NCBI GenBank assembly: GCA_022749755.1
Contig: CM040446.1
Coordinates: 14,160,367 to 14,224,366 of the forward strand
Direction of reading: 5' to 3'
Length of the DNA stretch: 64,000 nt
Source of the DNA: Azadirachta indica
Lineage: Eukaryota > Streptophyta > Magnoliopsida > Sapindales > Meliaceae
Shown here: positions 47,425 through 61,420 of the stretch, piece by piece
How the letters are laid out: the number at the start of each line of letters is the position of its first letter
How positions within the stretch are numbered: the stretch's first letter is position 1
The notes under the pieces: generated by a model
The model's input: the letters and a program-made list of their open reading frames with translations, nothing else
Told to the model about the DNA's origin: nothing
Database searches by the model: none
Program-made: the position numbers and the translations under genes

Positions 47425-48277
47425 TACCTCCTTTTGCTGTATGCAGATTGAAACAAAAATCAATCTTCTCTAGGAGCACATATATCACAAACTGCCTTAC
47501 CCACAATAAGAAGTCATCATCCGGTATTAAAATTTTATAACAAATCTATGGCTCTACACAACCAAAAAAATTCAAGCTCTACCCTGCTTGGTCATAAAGC
47601 GAATAACAACTGACATTTCCAAATAATCTTTTTTGTCACTTTAAAATATTATCATGATTAGAGAATCTGAGTATCTCACTCCCCCTGGCACAGAGTAATT
47701 AATGATTATACCAGCTTACTCCACATTTTATGATCACTTTACGCACAGGACTATATGAGAGAAAAACCTTGATGTCTATCCAAATTTAGATAAACAATAA
47801 TTACATCACTTCTTCCTTAAAACCATGGAATACAAAATAATGATAATAATACAAACGTTACCTGCCAGCAACTATTAATTTAATTCAAATTCGTTTCACT
47901 TCCTTTGACAATCAGAGAGAGCCAGTTCAGTGCCAACATTGATAGCTATATATCATCTCAGAGCTACTCAAAACACGGTGAAAACCAAAACAATGAACAT
48001 AGCTGTGTTATAGGTAAAAGTTTAATTGGATGGGCTATTAGGTAAACTAAAGTTAAAGCGGCAAATTCAAATGTTTGCCTGTCACTACATGGTGTGAATC
48101 GTACAGTACATAGTAGAAAAAACTGTAAGAATAAATCGTATTATTAACCAGAAACAGAAAATAATATTTACGCGAGAGGTGATAGAGATTAACCTTGGAG
48201 AGGTCTATATGTTTGTAGAGAGACCAATCAGATGAACAATCATGATCTTCACAACTGTGATCATGTAAACACGCCAT
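43250..48277 (-). CDS. PITH domain-containing protein (PITHD1-like)
   Basis: Small cytosolic/nuclear protein with the proteasome-interacting PITH fold. Nine exons on the minus strand join in phase: 48194-48277, 46984-47064, 46122-46171, 45431-45508, 44707-44764, 44572-44621, 44196-44304, 43986-44047, 43250-43292, giving 204 aa. The N-terminus MACLHDHSCEDHDCSSDWSLYKHIDLSKV is rich in His and Cys, as in PITHD1 proteins. The domain follows: ESNDGDPELLVFIPF, VKIKSISIVGG, FINREGIDFSDAQD, and VANITLHFPENFGGDTTQIHYIGLKGE. The last exon codes for only 14 residues; if intron 8 is retained, a stop follows DHK at once. Intron 8 contains a (CA)n tract (about 43369-43392). Confidence 0.92.
43369..43392. 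repeat. (CA)n microsatellite
   Basis: An uninterrupted run of about 12 CA units lies in intron 8 of the PITH-domain gene, next to two copies of GAATGAAGGCAAACGGC (43321 and 43351). Confidence 0.95.
47389..47422. repeat. (AT)n microsatellite
   Basis: A run of about 16 AT units in the first intron of the PITH-domain gene. Other TA runs occur at 15708-15731, 22895-22912, 29694-29713 and 38039-38055. Confidence 0.95.
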
Positions 48278-48884
48278 CTTCTGCGCAAGAGAAAATTGGG
48301 GTTCTACCAAAAACAGCCAAAATTGATTACCCACTATTGAAAGATGGTTATAATTCGATCCAATTGTTAGAAGTGTATGATTTAGAACGAAGCGTTGTGA
48401 TTTTGAAGTGAGACGAAATCGTCGTATATCAAAATGTAAAATGAAAGTGAACGATCTTTTTTAATTTTATAAAAATTAAAAAAAAAAAACTCGTGATTAT
48501 TAAAATACCCTTCAAAGCAAAGTCACCTCTTCTCGCTTTCAGTTTGCAAATTGGGGTATTTTGGTCAAAGCGTATCGTTTTCGGATCAGGGAACAAAAGA
48601 AACGGTGAAGAAAAATGGCGCTGTGTGTCGTTTTAGTCCAGAGGAACAGAAAGAAAAAGGTTAAGTTCAACGCAAAAACGGTGGCGTTTCTACTGGATTA
48701 ATCAATCAAATCCGATGAATACTTTCATCATGTTTTTGGCTTGGTTCCACCAGTACAGATGATATTGCTGCAACGTAGCATCCCTTTGTTTCTTTAATAA
48801 CAAAACGCGCCGTTTCTATCATCTCTATCGCAACAAAGCTGAATCATCGGTCTCCGAAGCGGAAAAAACGATCGAGAGATTCCG
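48278..48884. promoter_or_regulatory. Divergent promoter between PITH-domain gene and BABAM1-like gene
   Basis: About 600 bases separate the two start codons on opposite strands, so the region is a shared bidirectional promoter. I see no clear TATA box for either gene. Several AAACG/CGTTT motifs occur near 48577-48815. Confidence 0.6.
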
Positions 48885-50482
48885 ATGGAGGGAATAGAGG
48901 GAGGAAGCTCAGGAACAGGGCGATTCACGCTGCCACCAAGGCGCACAAACAACGAAGACATAATTTTTTGTGTAGATGTGGATACTGAATCGCTTGTGGA
49001 AATGAAATCAACAGGGTATAATGGGAGACCAATCACCAGATTGGATTCTATCAAGCAAGCAATCCTCCTCTTTGTTAACGCCAAGCTCTCTATGAACCCC
49101 GATCACCGTTTCGCTTTCGCCACTCTCGCCAAAACCGCGTCTTGGGTAGTGTCTTATTCACTCCATTGAATTGAATTCCTACTTTTTGTTAATAAATTGG
49201 AAATATGGATTAAAATTGACAATAGAATTAGGAATTTTTCAAAATCTGTCTGTCATTTTACAATTTAAAGCTGTGAATGTCTCTGCATCTAAGAGAAATT
49301 AAATTTTTTTACCTTTCCATAACGTTCAGAATTCAATTGGAAGTGAAACATTGTAAGTTGGAAGGGGGCCACTATCATATTACTTATATGTGTCATTTTG
49401 GATATGCCAAACAAACCCTTCTTTAGTATTATTGAAGATGGAATATGAACAAAATGTTGAATGGCCCTTCTCGATTAGTGGAGTTCTTATTTTCTTTTTC
49501 TTTTCTTTAAATTTAAGAATATGCTATTTTAGTTTATTTGTGTTTCTCATTTGATACTTTGCAGCTTCGGAAAGAGTTTAGCAGTGAAGTAGAGTCCGCT
49601 GTTGCTGCACTTCGGGGCCTCTCAGCTACTTCTTCTTGTGGTCAGGCAGATCTCACCCATCTATTCAAGTTAGCAGCTCACGAAGCAAAGAAATCTCGTG
49701 CACAGAATCGAATTCTCAGGGTGGTAAGATTTAGGCTCTTCCCTCTGGTGTACATGTGCATATGCATTTTTCGCTGAACTATGAATTCTTTATCGATTTC
49801 TCTTGTAGACTCATTGCAGTAGTTAAATAGTCTGAGTGCGGTTAGAACACCTTAATGCTTCTTCCAAAGATCTTGTATTCACTTATTTTAATAGTAATGG
49901 AACCTCTAGAGTTTCAACAAATATTTGAAACATGTTTGTTTGTTTGTTAAACTTTTTCTTTGAAGCATCTTCTCAGAAAATCAGGTACTCCCTTCTCTTT
50001 TACGACTTCATTCTGAATTGACATTACAAACATGATGTTTATTATAGTTAACTGCACAGATATCCTTTGGTGCTTAAACTTTGTCTAAAATGCAACATGG
50101 GTCTGGTGTTTTGTTGTATGTGCAGATTCTTATATACTGTAGATCATCTGTAAGACCACAACATCAATGGCCCATAAACCAGAAACTCTTCAATATGGAT
50201 GTGATGTACCTCCATGACAAGCCTGGACCTGACAATTGCCCCCAGGAGGTCTATGATGCCCTTGTTGATGCTCTTGAACATGTATCCGAGAATGAGGGCT
50301 ACATCTTTGAGAGTGGGCAGGGGTTAGCACGTGCCCTCTTTCGCCAAATGTGTGTGCTGTTATCACACCCTCAGCAACGTTGCTCACAGGACGACATTGA
50401 CATACCCAAGTCTCTTGTAAAGAAGTCACCTGCAGCTGACACAACAAATGGTGAAGAGGTTGTTCCTGTATCCAGCCAATGA
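48885..50482 (+). CDS. BRISC and BRCA1-A complex member 1-like protein (BABAM1/MERIT40 family)
   Basis: Scaffold of the BRCC36 K63-deubiquitinase complexes (BRCA1-A in DNA repair, BRISC in the cytoplasm). Three exons, 48885-49145, 49565-49723 and 50126-50482, join in phase to give 258 aa. A von Willebrand A-like fold starts at EDIIFCVDVDTESLVEM and continues through SIKQAILLFVNAKLSMNPDHRFAFATLA, AALRGLSATSSCGQADLTHLFKLA and ILIYCRSSVRPQHQW, to LFNMDVMYLHDKPGPDNCPQEVYDALVDAL. The first ~24 residues are a Gly-rich lead. Plant members are shorter than the animal protein. A decayed partial copy lies at 62749-63105. Confidence 0.92.
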
Positions 50483-52405
50483 GAACTTCTACAATCAGAT
50501 CAATTAGGTCATTTGTTTCCAAGAAATTTGTTTTCATATATATGCTTCAAAAATATGTTGTTGAGATAAATTACTTGTTGAATTAGAGAGTATACCCTTA
50601 GGCCTTCTCCCATCTTTATTGTACAAATTGTGAACCCTTCATCATGAGTTTCTGAGTGAATTATTGAACATGATATGTTACATTGAGTTATCAGATATTC
50701 TGTTTGGTATCATTAATATTGTCCCTTACTATTCATTTTCTTTTCAGCACAAGCAAGTACAACACTTTAGCATGAAACACAGTGTGCATTTCATAGTCTG
50801 AAGCACAAGAGAGGTTGTGGGATTGTGGTGATATGGCAAATATTAACTCTCAGATAACAATGAATGTTTAGCTCCTTTCCAAGTTAAGCATAATAGGTTG
50901 CAAGTATACTCTTAATTTTTGAGCCTCTAGTTGGTAATAATTTGCGTGTTAAAATGTGAAAGTCTTAAAGACATGATTTCATAGTTATTCAAACAGTTAT
51001 ATCAGCACAGAAAGATGTAAGAAGATGTATGATATGAAGTGTACAATGACAAAACTATGTAAATTATTGAAGTTCATTGTAGTGGATTAAAGGAAAAAGC
51101 TTTTAAGTCCATTCATCCCAAGCAATATTTTCCATTTGCATGTATAGACAGAAACCACAAGGCATGCAATTGCGATGTCGTACAAGTACAACCCATCCAT
51201 CATCAATAAATACATTACGCTCAGTCTGGATGCAATTTAATTTGCTGGTAGGCATAAATAATAATAATAATAATAAATTCTTATTTGGTTGTGGAATTGT
51301 CAAGCAAAATTACTTTCATCATTAACACACAAGCGAAATACTATTCTTCCTTAAAATAATAAATAATTTTTTTTTTCTTAAATTACATTTACAATTTACC
51401 AATGTTAGATTAAATGTCTATCTAAAATCAATAGTTTTGGATTAAATCAAGTCAAACACTACTCGAACATTTGCGCTCAATTTAAACTCTGTCCTCATCG
51501 TGAGAATCACAAGCGCAAGAAAATATTTTCAGATTTTAATATGGTAAATTCTATATGTAGTAGGTAGTGATTCCCGCTTATAATGGAGAGACTCACAAGG
51601 TAAGAAATTAATTCTTGTCATTGACAAAGATTGACTACTAAACCTCTCAATAGGAGGTATAGTCTAGACTTGGCCTGGGTGGTTTAAATAACAAGTTAGC
51701 TAACAAGTGCGGAATTCTCAAATAACGACAATCAATCAAGACTAATTTAACAAGAATAATATCCCACGTCACATACACTTTTAACTCTGAAAAGGAGACT
51801 TAATTTATCTTCCGCATTAGCGCCCAATCCACAGATTAAAAGCCACAACATTCCAATATCAGATTAAAACCGTAACCATCAGGCGAGCAGGTGAGAAACA
51901 AAGGAGAAAATTAGATAAACCTTTGAGACTCATTTATGTGTTTCAAACTTGATATGATTCTTCGAGGTTGACAAAAATAGATATATAATTGATAGTACTG
52001 GTCATAAAGCAGCAAGTTGCATTGAACGAATAAGTACTATATGTCAGCACAGCACACAATCTTTTAACATCAATTGAAAACTATGGAAAATGTAATAAAC
52101 ATTTAAAATTGTACTTTTAACATTTACTGTTAGCGAAGTGTTAGAGAGCTCTGGAGAACAATTCTAGTATCAACCTCATCATTCAAAGTTCAGGAAGGAA
52201 AAACTATGAATGGGAAACTTAATTAGATTAGATGAACATACAATACAACAGAAGAATTTTCCAATGGAACGGAGAGAATTAAAAAAATGAATTACTGTAA
52301 AGAAAGGGTGAAGAAGATGAGGAGTCAGTCTTTTTTTTCTTTTTCTTTCTTTTTTTTTTTTTTTTTTTTTTCCTTTTCCTTCTTGGCAAGCATCACTTTC
52401 AAGGA
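50483..52405. other. Convergent 3' region of BABAM1-like and TOP1 genes
   Basis: The first ~250 bases are probably 3' UTR of the BABAM1-like gene. (AAT)n lies near 51258-51277. The 51500-51950 part has no coding signal and could be old repeat sequence. A T-rich run at about 52331-52372 lies in the 3' UTR of topoisomerase I. Confidence 0.55.
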
Positions 52406-55400
52406 TCAGAATCTGAATTCTGGATCAACATCCATCGCCCAAGTAAACTTTGCGAGAAGAGATTTGTTGAATATCTGCAAAAATGGATTGGATAACCAGC
52501 CAATTCAAACAATTACTACTGCACATAAATCAAGGGCAAAACAATACAAACTTTCACATAGATACGTAGTTATAAGCCATTCAATGTCAACCAGAAGAAA
52601 TGCATAATTGAACATGAAACTAGTGTTTATCCAGAAAATAATAGTGGAAGCAGTTTACCTTCTCAATAGGCACTTCGTGTCTTTTGCACCAAGCCACTGT
52701 GATTCTAGGATCAAGGTAATTGATCTTGGATGTACCCAATGCCACAGTTTTTAGATCCTCTTTGGTCTTCATATCTCGTTCCATTTTCTCAATCTTCGCA
52801 TTGGTTTGAGCTATCTTCCTCTCCAATCTGCGAATCAATCAACAAACTACAAGAATAAAACAAGACAACAAAATGCATAAAGAGCTCAAACAAATGGTTG
52901 AAAGTTATATTACGCTTCAGGTGTCAAGTTCCTCTTTCTCTTTCCATCAGCATCCTTCAATGGGGGCTTCCCTTTTCTAGCCCTGTCTAAATCAATTTTG
53001 AAGTCTTTCAGAACACCCTACTAACAAAATAACAAGAAGTCAGCTCCAACAATACAAGTTTACAGAGGGGATCAATAAAGTTCCCCAAATGCATAAGCAT
53101 TCATCTAGGAAATATCATACAGAAACCCGCAACCAATGCTATAGAAAAAGATTGATGGGCTGCTCTAAGTCAACCCTAGACCACCAATGCTACAGTCAAA
53201 GATTGATGGGCTGGTCTAAGTCAACCCTATTACTTCAATCAAGGACTCAGCCTCTCTTGCCAAGGTAAATCACCATATCCCTCAACCAAGAGAAATCAAA
53301 TTTTCTCACTAAATATCCAAGACAATTCATTACCTTAAGCTCTTCTATTTTCTCAGTTAACCTTGACATCTGTGCAGAGTGAGATTTTGAAACACTCCGC
53401 TGATGATTACAAATGATTGCAACCTGCAGAAACAAAGTCAAAATAAAGTGACACAAACAGGCACCATCATCGTCTCTAAGTAATTTTTCACTCAGCAACC
53501 ATCTTTACCTCTTTGTTCGCATGCTGATATACCACTATTTTTTCTGCAACATCACCTTCTTTAGTTCCCCTATTCAACTGTCACAGGTGAAATCAAATCC
53601 GCAAGGCATAAATCACAACAGCAGACTGAAGAAAAAATCCCACGAGGCCCAAACTATATAAGAAATACTAGAATACTACCTAAATTTTCAAATTACAAAA
53701 TAATCATAGAAAACTCTCATTAAACACTGTTACGGGCCACACAATCAAAACATAAGTCATAATTTGATGATTTTCATTTGACATATTCATCATTGCTCTT
53801 CTAACAATAAATTTTCACACTCTCACCATGTTATGCCAAAAAAGGAGCCATCAAAGTTCAAAATAGTTCGTAATATTACTTATCCAGATAGTAAACTGCT
53901 TTATAAATTAACCTAAAAGAATTTGGAAATTCTCATAACAGATTTATATGCTCACACACTAACCATGAGGTTGCAATAGGTCAAACCAATTTTTGTTTTT
54001 AAATCTTCAATAAGAAACTGATATTAGGTTAAACATTGATAAGTGACCGACAAAGTCAAAAAGGACCACAAGATCCAGTCCACCTGGCAACTTACCATCT
54101 CATCTAATGTGATAGAGGCATTATATGTACGGAACACTTTTGCCGTAAGGCCAGGCATAAGTTCCTTCAGATGAGCATTCAGTTTAGCCGTATCCAGTTT
54201 GTCAAAAAGATCATCACTTGGCTTTTTTCCTAAAAGAGGCAAAATATACCAATTGGCCCTAAATCATAAACTAAAAACATGTGTAAACAAATGAGAGGAC
54301 ACTAACCAGCTTGAAATTGTCCAATCGCCTTATAGACAGGAAGCTCAACTTCAACTGTGTTTACATATTGAATTGAATCTTTACCAAGGAAGTCAAACTG
54401 AACAATCAAACAGGAAAATGCATGTTACCACTTATTAGTTGCTAGAGAGATGTGAACTGCAATATGCCATAAAGTGTGCATTAAACTTCTACAAACTCCT
54501 TCCAGTATTACAGCACAGACAATAATTGCAGACCAGGAAAAACTTATTGACAAACTCATTTAGAACTTTCCATAACTATGCTCTGATAGTTTCCCAGAGT
54601 TGCAGTAACAAAATTGTGCAGCAATTTTCACACTGCTCTTGCGAACATAAGCCACTATACCTTCAATTTATTTGGAGCAATACACTCTACATTCCCGACT
54701 TTCAATGTACAGCAACCAACAGTATCAGCTTCATCATCATCCTGCAGGAGGTCAACCACAAAATGAGAAAAACCCTAGTACCATTCTTATGAAAAATCAA
54801 GAAAGATACATGTTTAATTGCTAACAAAGTTAATAATGATCAAATTGCAGAAGACCAACATGCAAGGACCAGAACAAGCACAGCGGCAAATGTCCCTAAA
54901 CACAGACCAAAATGCAAAAAATAACCTAGTCTCCAAATTAGGAGTGCAGAACATATCTTACTTTTGGAACCTGAACCAACAATACATTTAATCCTATAAT
55001 AGCGATGAACCAAAAAATGCATTCATAATTTAACAGGCATCGTTAGAGTAGTCCAACTTTATCTTTCTGACACGGAGCCCGTGGAAAAGCTACTTGCCAT
55101 GTGTTGCATTAAAGTGGCATAGACATGCCCACAGCAATAAGCCAATGAAAGACACTCAGCACAAAACTCAGAGCTGCTGGAAACTTCTTTACACTCCGAA
55201 TAAAACCTAAACTCTTTACTACACGGATCAATATGAACAAACAAACATGCACTTTGTAAACCATCACAGAAGCATGCATTATATTATTACAGCATGTATG
55301 TAAATACCTTCTCATTGCCCGCCCTAAGAGCTAGTTTGTCAATAAGATAGGTAGCTACTGCTATTTGTTTCCTTGTTATGTCTTTGTTGACAAAATCCTT

Positions 55401-58400
55401 TGTGTATGCTGCTCTGATGCTCTCTATGTAGTCCTGCAGTTAACATAGAGCTAGCTATTGAAAGTAGGTTATAGATTAAAGTAATAATCTGAACAAAAAA
55501 TTAAATAAATAAATAACACGTGAAACTACTGAAAAGCAAGTTGCTTATTCAATAACACCAGAAAAGCCCACACCATTAGAAGCATATGGGTATTCACCTT
55601 AAGCATTCTTGCTTTCTCATATTTCTCTTTGTCACTTTGCCCCTTCAAGGAACTGCTAGCAGCCAAGAACACATACTTGAATTCTTTTGGATTAATTGGA
55701 TCATTCCAGAAAGCTAACCATGTAACAGTGTTATCATGCTTCACTTCTTTCCAGCTGCCAAGGTAAAAATATCCCGAGAGTTATGAACACATAAAGTAAA
55801 ATAGGTCCCCCACTACCTAAATTTCTGAAACATTAAATCCCTCTACTTCTCCCTACCCCCAGAAAAATATAACAAGAAATAAAACCTTTGACCAGGGATA
55901 GGACACTCGGGAATTGGGGCATCCTTTCCAATATTTATGGTAATGTCACTTGGATAGATGCGTTTTTTCAGCTTCCCCATCTGGCAAGTGCAATAAATAA
56001 CAAAAGAAAAAATCAATTACTGTTGAGAAGCATTAAGAACTAGTGCAAGTTTCAGCAATAGCCACAACTTAACAACAAATTATATTATTAACAATAGCTC
56101 TTAATTCATGATTGTTCATGAATGGATGTTGCAAGAACCTTTGGATGTTCCCCCCTGCCTCGGAATAGCCCAGGAGGTTCAACTCTGAAATTTCCAACCT
56201 GACATTGACAGAATCAACATCATCATCCACACTCCAGAAATAATCAATATGGATAATAATTCCTGCACCTCATGCAAAAAACATCACAGAACTTATTACC
56301 TGCATGAATCAGAATATATTTGCAAGAACAGCCATAAGGCATGTTTAACAGAGGCATGCCCCCACAGAAACAAAAAAGATGCCTAATTACCTAAATATGT
56401 TTGTATACAACATACAAAGAAAGAGAGGTTAAGTGTGAAGAAGAGGGCGAAGAAACAATGGAGCACAAAAGAGAGAAAAACCCTAGACAATGTTGGTTAC
56501 TCATACCACCTAAAGTGATCCATAACATTAGGAGAACAGGATAAATTGCAGGACACAGATACAAGAAAAGAAAAAAATAAAAGAAAAACACCTGTATAGT
56601 ATAAAAAAACATGGTTGAAAACTCTCTGAAGTGAAGTTTAAAACTGAAGACCCAAAATACTGAAGCCTCCCCAAAGAAAAGCTATCATTAAAACTAATGG
56701 TAAGCAAGGAATAAGGAGAAAGCCATTTTGATTGTAAGGACCTGATATGGCAGTCCCCAAAGCGTAATGGCATCACATGTAGCCAGAGAAAGTGTTTCCA
56801 ATCAACCAAGAAACAGAAGTTGTACAGATTTCAGTCTATGTCCGGTGAAAGATATTCAATCAAAACAGAAAAGAATTGCTCAATGCTATTTGAAAAGGAT
56901 CTTCTACTGAATACTACCAAGGGTTCATTTAATTACATGAATTAGGCACGATGATAAACAAATCAATAAAAACATGAAAGAAAATCAATTCTAGAGACCA
57001 CGACTGAAACTTCATGCGAAACGAACAAATAACAAATAAGAAATAAGCTAAAGGGAGACCTTCTCTTTGACGCCATCAACAATAGCCCACATATACTTAT
57101 CCTCTTGTTTCAGTTTCTCTTCTTTCAAGGCCTTCTTCTCCTACAGGCACAGAAACTACTATATTAATTATCGTCAAACAGGATGATTTTATCTAAAATT
57201 TAATCTAGAAAAACCCAATCAACTACACATTTTAGTTTACTAAAAAAATGCTAAAGCAACTGATCATAACATTTATAACTACTTTAATTACGATTGTCCT
57301 TCAAACCTGTAATAATCAGTCCAAAAGAAACCTTGGATTTCATTGAAGGGGACAAATAAATGCTTTCAAGAGTTCAAGAATGAATTATCAATTTCCCCAA
57401 AGCAGGAGACAGAAAAAGAGCATGCCCATAGCATTCACACACCTGGGGAGTTAATATCATCCATGCACTTCAGCCACTTAAACATACCAGAATAAGCCTA
57501 TATGTTCTCAGCAAAGCCACATAAATAGAAGATTCCAAATTGATTAACAACTTTTAAATCCTTAAAGGAGGTTAGAATGGTGTATTTTATGGGCAAAAAT
57601 GTAATGCTGTCATTATGGTGCCTTAAAGCCTAAAAGCTAAAAGAGGGCAATTTAATTTAAGTCCTTAAAGTGGAGCAATTCAAATCCCTAGACGCCATTG
57701 TACAAGACATATGGCAACAACAATTTCGTCATACACGAATAATATAGCAGAGTAGACAACGACAAAAAACTCTTTACATGGAAGAATAGTAAACACACAA
57801 AAGTAGATTTTTAGTGCCACCTTAGTAACTGCAACCATAATGATTTAAGGCAAGCCTCTTGAGTGAAATAGGCAACAGAATGTAGAATTAGAAGTAGTGG
57901 AATCATAGCCCATAGAAAACCAAGGGAAAATTAGATTCTCGGGGTGGCATAAAACTCAATATTGTATCATTACACATATCAAACCTGTAAATTTTTGAGT
58001 AAAACCAACTTACTTCTGAACTCATTTGTTTCTTTTTTTCTTTCTGCCCCTGATGCCAATTATATATTGGCCTAAAGTCACAATCATCCAAATTCTGAAT
58101 TACATGGTTTCTGCCCAGCAATTTGCGCCAATCATTCCAAAAGTTCTCTTTGAATTTTGGTTTCTGCATGTAGTCTGTATCTAGCATCACTGCAAACATT
58201 GTTGCAACCTGCAGATCAAAGTAATCATATGCAAAGAATAAAAATTAACTTCAGGCAAAATTTCTCTTTCAGGACTTCTAGCAAATATAATAGCAAATGG
58301 GCCGGGATGCAGGAGTAAATATAAATCAAACTAAGCAAATGACAGTCCTTAAGAGAAAGAAAAACAACCTCCTCTTGTTCAGGAGTCAAATCAACCACTT

Positions 58401-59499
58401 TTCCTTTGTAGAGCATCTTAACCCCATGAGGTGTGTATGGGGGAGGAAAGATGACACCATTGTGAACCAAAGTAGTCCATTTTTTTTGGCCATCACCAGA
58501 ACCGGGTAGCATTTTTGTTGACTTGGAATATTTTGAATTTTTCATTACTTTCTTGGACTTCTTGTCTATTTTCCTTGATGATGAAGAAACTGATTTTGTA
58601 AATTTTGTTGCCTTCACAGACACGGATTTATTATCTGAATGTGCTGACTTCTTCATTCTCTGGGCAATTGGTACATGGTCATCATCATCAGCTTTCTCTT
58701 CTGCTTTAACTTTTACTTCTTTAGATGTATCAGAAACCTTTGGCTTCTTTGCTGAAGATGGAGCTGATGAACTTGCCTTATCCAAAGGCCTCTTAAGCGG
58801 TACTGAGGAAGACTTCTCTTGCTTCTCCCTTAAAGTGGAACCATTCTGCTCAACTTTTGAAACCAAAGGTTTCTTTTCATCAGAATCAATAGGTTTAGCG
58901 CCTGAGGTGCCCACATTGGACTTGGGGAACCTCGAAGATAATGGAACTTCATCGTCTGAATCCTCAGCAGCACTTTTTACATTGACTTTAGATACCGGAA
59001 AAGCATCAGCTTTGGAAACACCAGGCCCTTTGTTGGCAATGTTGGTACTACCCTTAAGTCTAGCACTCAATGGTTTATCATCCTCAGAATCCTCATCATC
59101 ACTTTTCAGGCCATTACCATCTTTCACTTCCTCCTCCTTAACAGCAGTTGATGCATTCTCCACCAGTGATTGTTTTAACCTATCATTTAATGGACTTGAT
59201 GATTTTGAATTAGCCACCAGAGATTTCACTGGCGATGCCTTGGCAGATGATGCAGACATTTTCTGGCTTGGTGGCGGAGATTTCATTGACAATGCCTTGG
59301 AAGATGTAACTGCCGTCTTACCCTTCTGAGCATGAGCATTTTGACCATTGGCTGTGGAAGACGATGGCTTTCTCAGTTCTGCATTTACTTGGTTTTGCCT
59401 AGTGGCCGCATTACACCTTTTGAAAACTAACGGACCATCGTCATCATCATCAATAAAATCATTGACTACATTTGGTTTCGTAGAAGCTTCAACAGCCAT
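52406..59499 (-). CDS. TOP1: DNA topoisomerase I (type IB)
   Basis: Nuclear type IB enzyme that relaxes supercoils through a 3'-phosphotyrosine link. Fifteen exons on the minus strand join in phase: 58369-59499, 58014-58208, 57060-57140, 56139-56198, 55886-55980, 55598-55754, 55308-55433, 54661-54741, 54307-54397, 54096-54229, 53509-53577, 53334-53423, 52914-53017, 52659-52827, 52406-52474, giving 883 aa. Residues 1-330 are a disordered Ser/Lys/Asp-rich region with repeated DSDDxxPLSxR units and basic nuclear signals. The core starts at [17 protein letters not shown]. It has [31 protein letters not shown] and the active-site Tyr842 in [20 protein letters not shown], 41 residues from the end. 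A 5' UTR intron (about 59543-61420) is likely. Confidence 0.96.
53132..53233. repeat. 51-bp tandem duplication in TOP1 intron 12
   Basis: ACCAATGCTATAGAAAAAGA (53132) and ACCAATGCTACAGTCAAAGA (53183) start two adjacent copies that both continue through GATTGATGGGCTG and TCTAAGTCAACCCTA. They differ at a few bases. Confidence 0.85.
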
Positions 59500-59542
59500 T
59501 ATTGTACAAGTTACTATGTTGGCATGTATATCACATCAATTT

Positions 59543-61420
59543 CTGACAAAAAAGCAATAAAAAGAGTGAAGTTAAAACCCCACAAAAAGCAGTGTAGGCA
59601 TTTAATACTCTTATAAGGAATTACATTTCCCATACAAAATTGACTTATAATTTATAATATATCAATTCAACCATGAAGTAGGTAACTAAGACCACAACCA
59701 ACAAAAACTACAATAAAGAAAAACCAAATGTATGGCAATTCTTGTTACCTAAGGCACTCTTTTCATAAATTGCAGACATATACAAAAATGCAAAACCAAA
59801 TAGAAACCACCCAATAAGAGAAAGCAAGGATTTTGCTTCAATAAAAATAATCAAATCATTATAGGGTCGCATTTGGTATAGTTGACCCAAAAGAATTCAA
59901 GTGAGCTGAACATATCAGTCAACAAATGACTGAAACAAAATTTCTTTGAAGCTATAAACATTTGTGGACTCTATTTTGTTCTAGTTTTGGCAGCTACTAG
60001 CCGTCAAATTACAAAAATCAATGTAAACAAAGCATAATAATATTTTGAAATACAAATAGCTAAAATTATCCAGAACCCCCTCAACAGAAAAAATAAATAA
60101 ATGAATGAATAAGCATACCAGGAAGCTGAAGCTACAAGGCAAAGCGTTGACAAAGCAAATAGTAACTATTACGAGGAAGTGCAAGTAGGCAAGTAAAGTT
60201 GCCTTACATATGAGTTTTATTTAATATAGTTCATGCTGGTATGGTTTTAGTTACTAACTTCGTGGTAAATTTTCACAAATCTTTTAGATAGTGAAAAGTT
60301 ATTATATAGTCTGACAGTGGTTTTTACATGTTTGGTATTGTAATCCTAATCCCATCCACCTATAATCATGTTTACCATCCAATCCTATAACCCTAGTCCA
60401 ATTCTATACATTTGTAGTTCACCGCATATATGATCCAAAACATGAGCTTAACAACAATGCACTGTCATGCTCAAGATGCTTCCTCACCATAGTTTAAAGT
60501 AAGTGCCAAAAAAGATGCAGAAATTTTCCAATTTAATGATATCAACTGTGATAGAACCAAACTTACTATAGGAATCTGGATCTCAAGATTAGACATGAAT
60601 CATAGCTGGTGTATATCACAAGGGGAAATCACATAAGCAATCGCTTGAGTAATAACATATTGTTTCACAAGGGGAAATCACATAAGCAATCGCTTGAGTA
60701 ATAACATATTGTTTCAATACAATAGCAACGACAACAATGGATTGCATCTGCGCACATGTTTTAACAGTTTGCAATCCATTGTACTATAAACTGCTAGAAC
60801 CTAAGCCCCTTAATTAGGGTATATCTATATTAAATACAGCGGCCCCAATCAAGAAACCTAAAAGCTAGCTCCATACCAAGTCGATGAAAATGGGTGCCCA
60901 GGACATAATGGCCACATCATAAGCATATCCAAAATATAAATAAGGAAACACGATAACAGAGACACGTACAGGTATGCAAGAGGCAGACAGAGATTCGAGA
61001 GAAAAAATTTTAAACACCCAAATACAAATATTATGGGTCAAAGATATACGGAAAAAAATTTTCCAACGCAGATAACAGGACGGGTAAATCTTCGATTTTG
61101 AAATGAACCCAACAACAGAATCAACAATACGTGACCATACATAACTAAGAGATCCATTTAGCTCTCAAAATAAATAATTTCACGCTAATACAAAAACTGG
61201 AACTGGGAAAAATAGATTAGTATCTTATCCTTTATTTCATAGAGAACTTTTCACAGTAGTCTAAACCAAGTTCAAAAAATTGGCAGCTAAAGTTAATAAA
61301 TTTTTACCATAACAGACATAATCAGACGATCAGAGACAAAATCCCCAAATTTTCACACTAGAAAAATAAAATGATCTTTCGAAACAACAACACTGTGTTC
61401 GTATTAAATTTCTGTGTTAC
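59543..61420 (-). other. Probable 5' UTR intron of TOP1
   Basis: An acceptor (TTTTTTGTCAG|AAATTG, exon edge 59542) lies 43 bases upstream of the start codon and a donor (GATCAG|GTAACAC, exon edge 61421) lies just inside the telo-box leader. The 1.9 kb interval has no supported gene and contains a 49-bp tandem duplication. Confidence 0.55.
60617..60714. repeat. 49-bp perfect tandem duplication in the TOP1 leader intron
   Basis: CACAAGGGGAAATCACATAA begins at 60617 and again at 60666. The two copies are identical for the full 49 bases, so the duplication is recent. Confidence 0.92.

Noticed and set aside
58523..59329. 268-codon plus-strand open frame
   Set aside because: It is antisense to the large, clearly coding first exon of topoisomerase I; Ser/Asp/Lys-rich codons on one strand leave the other strand open.
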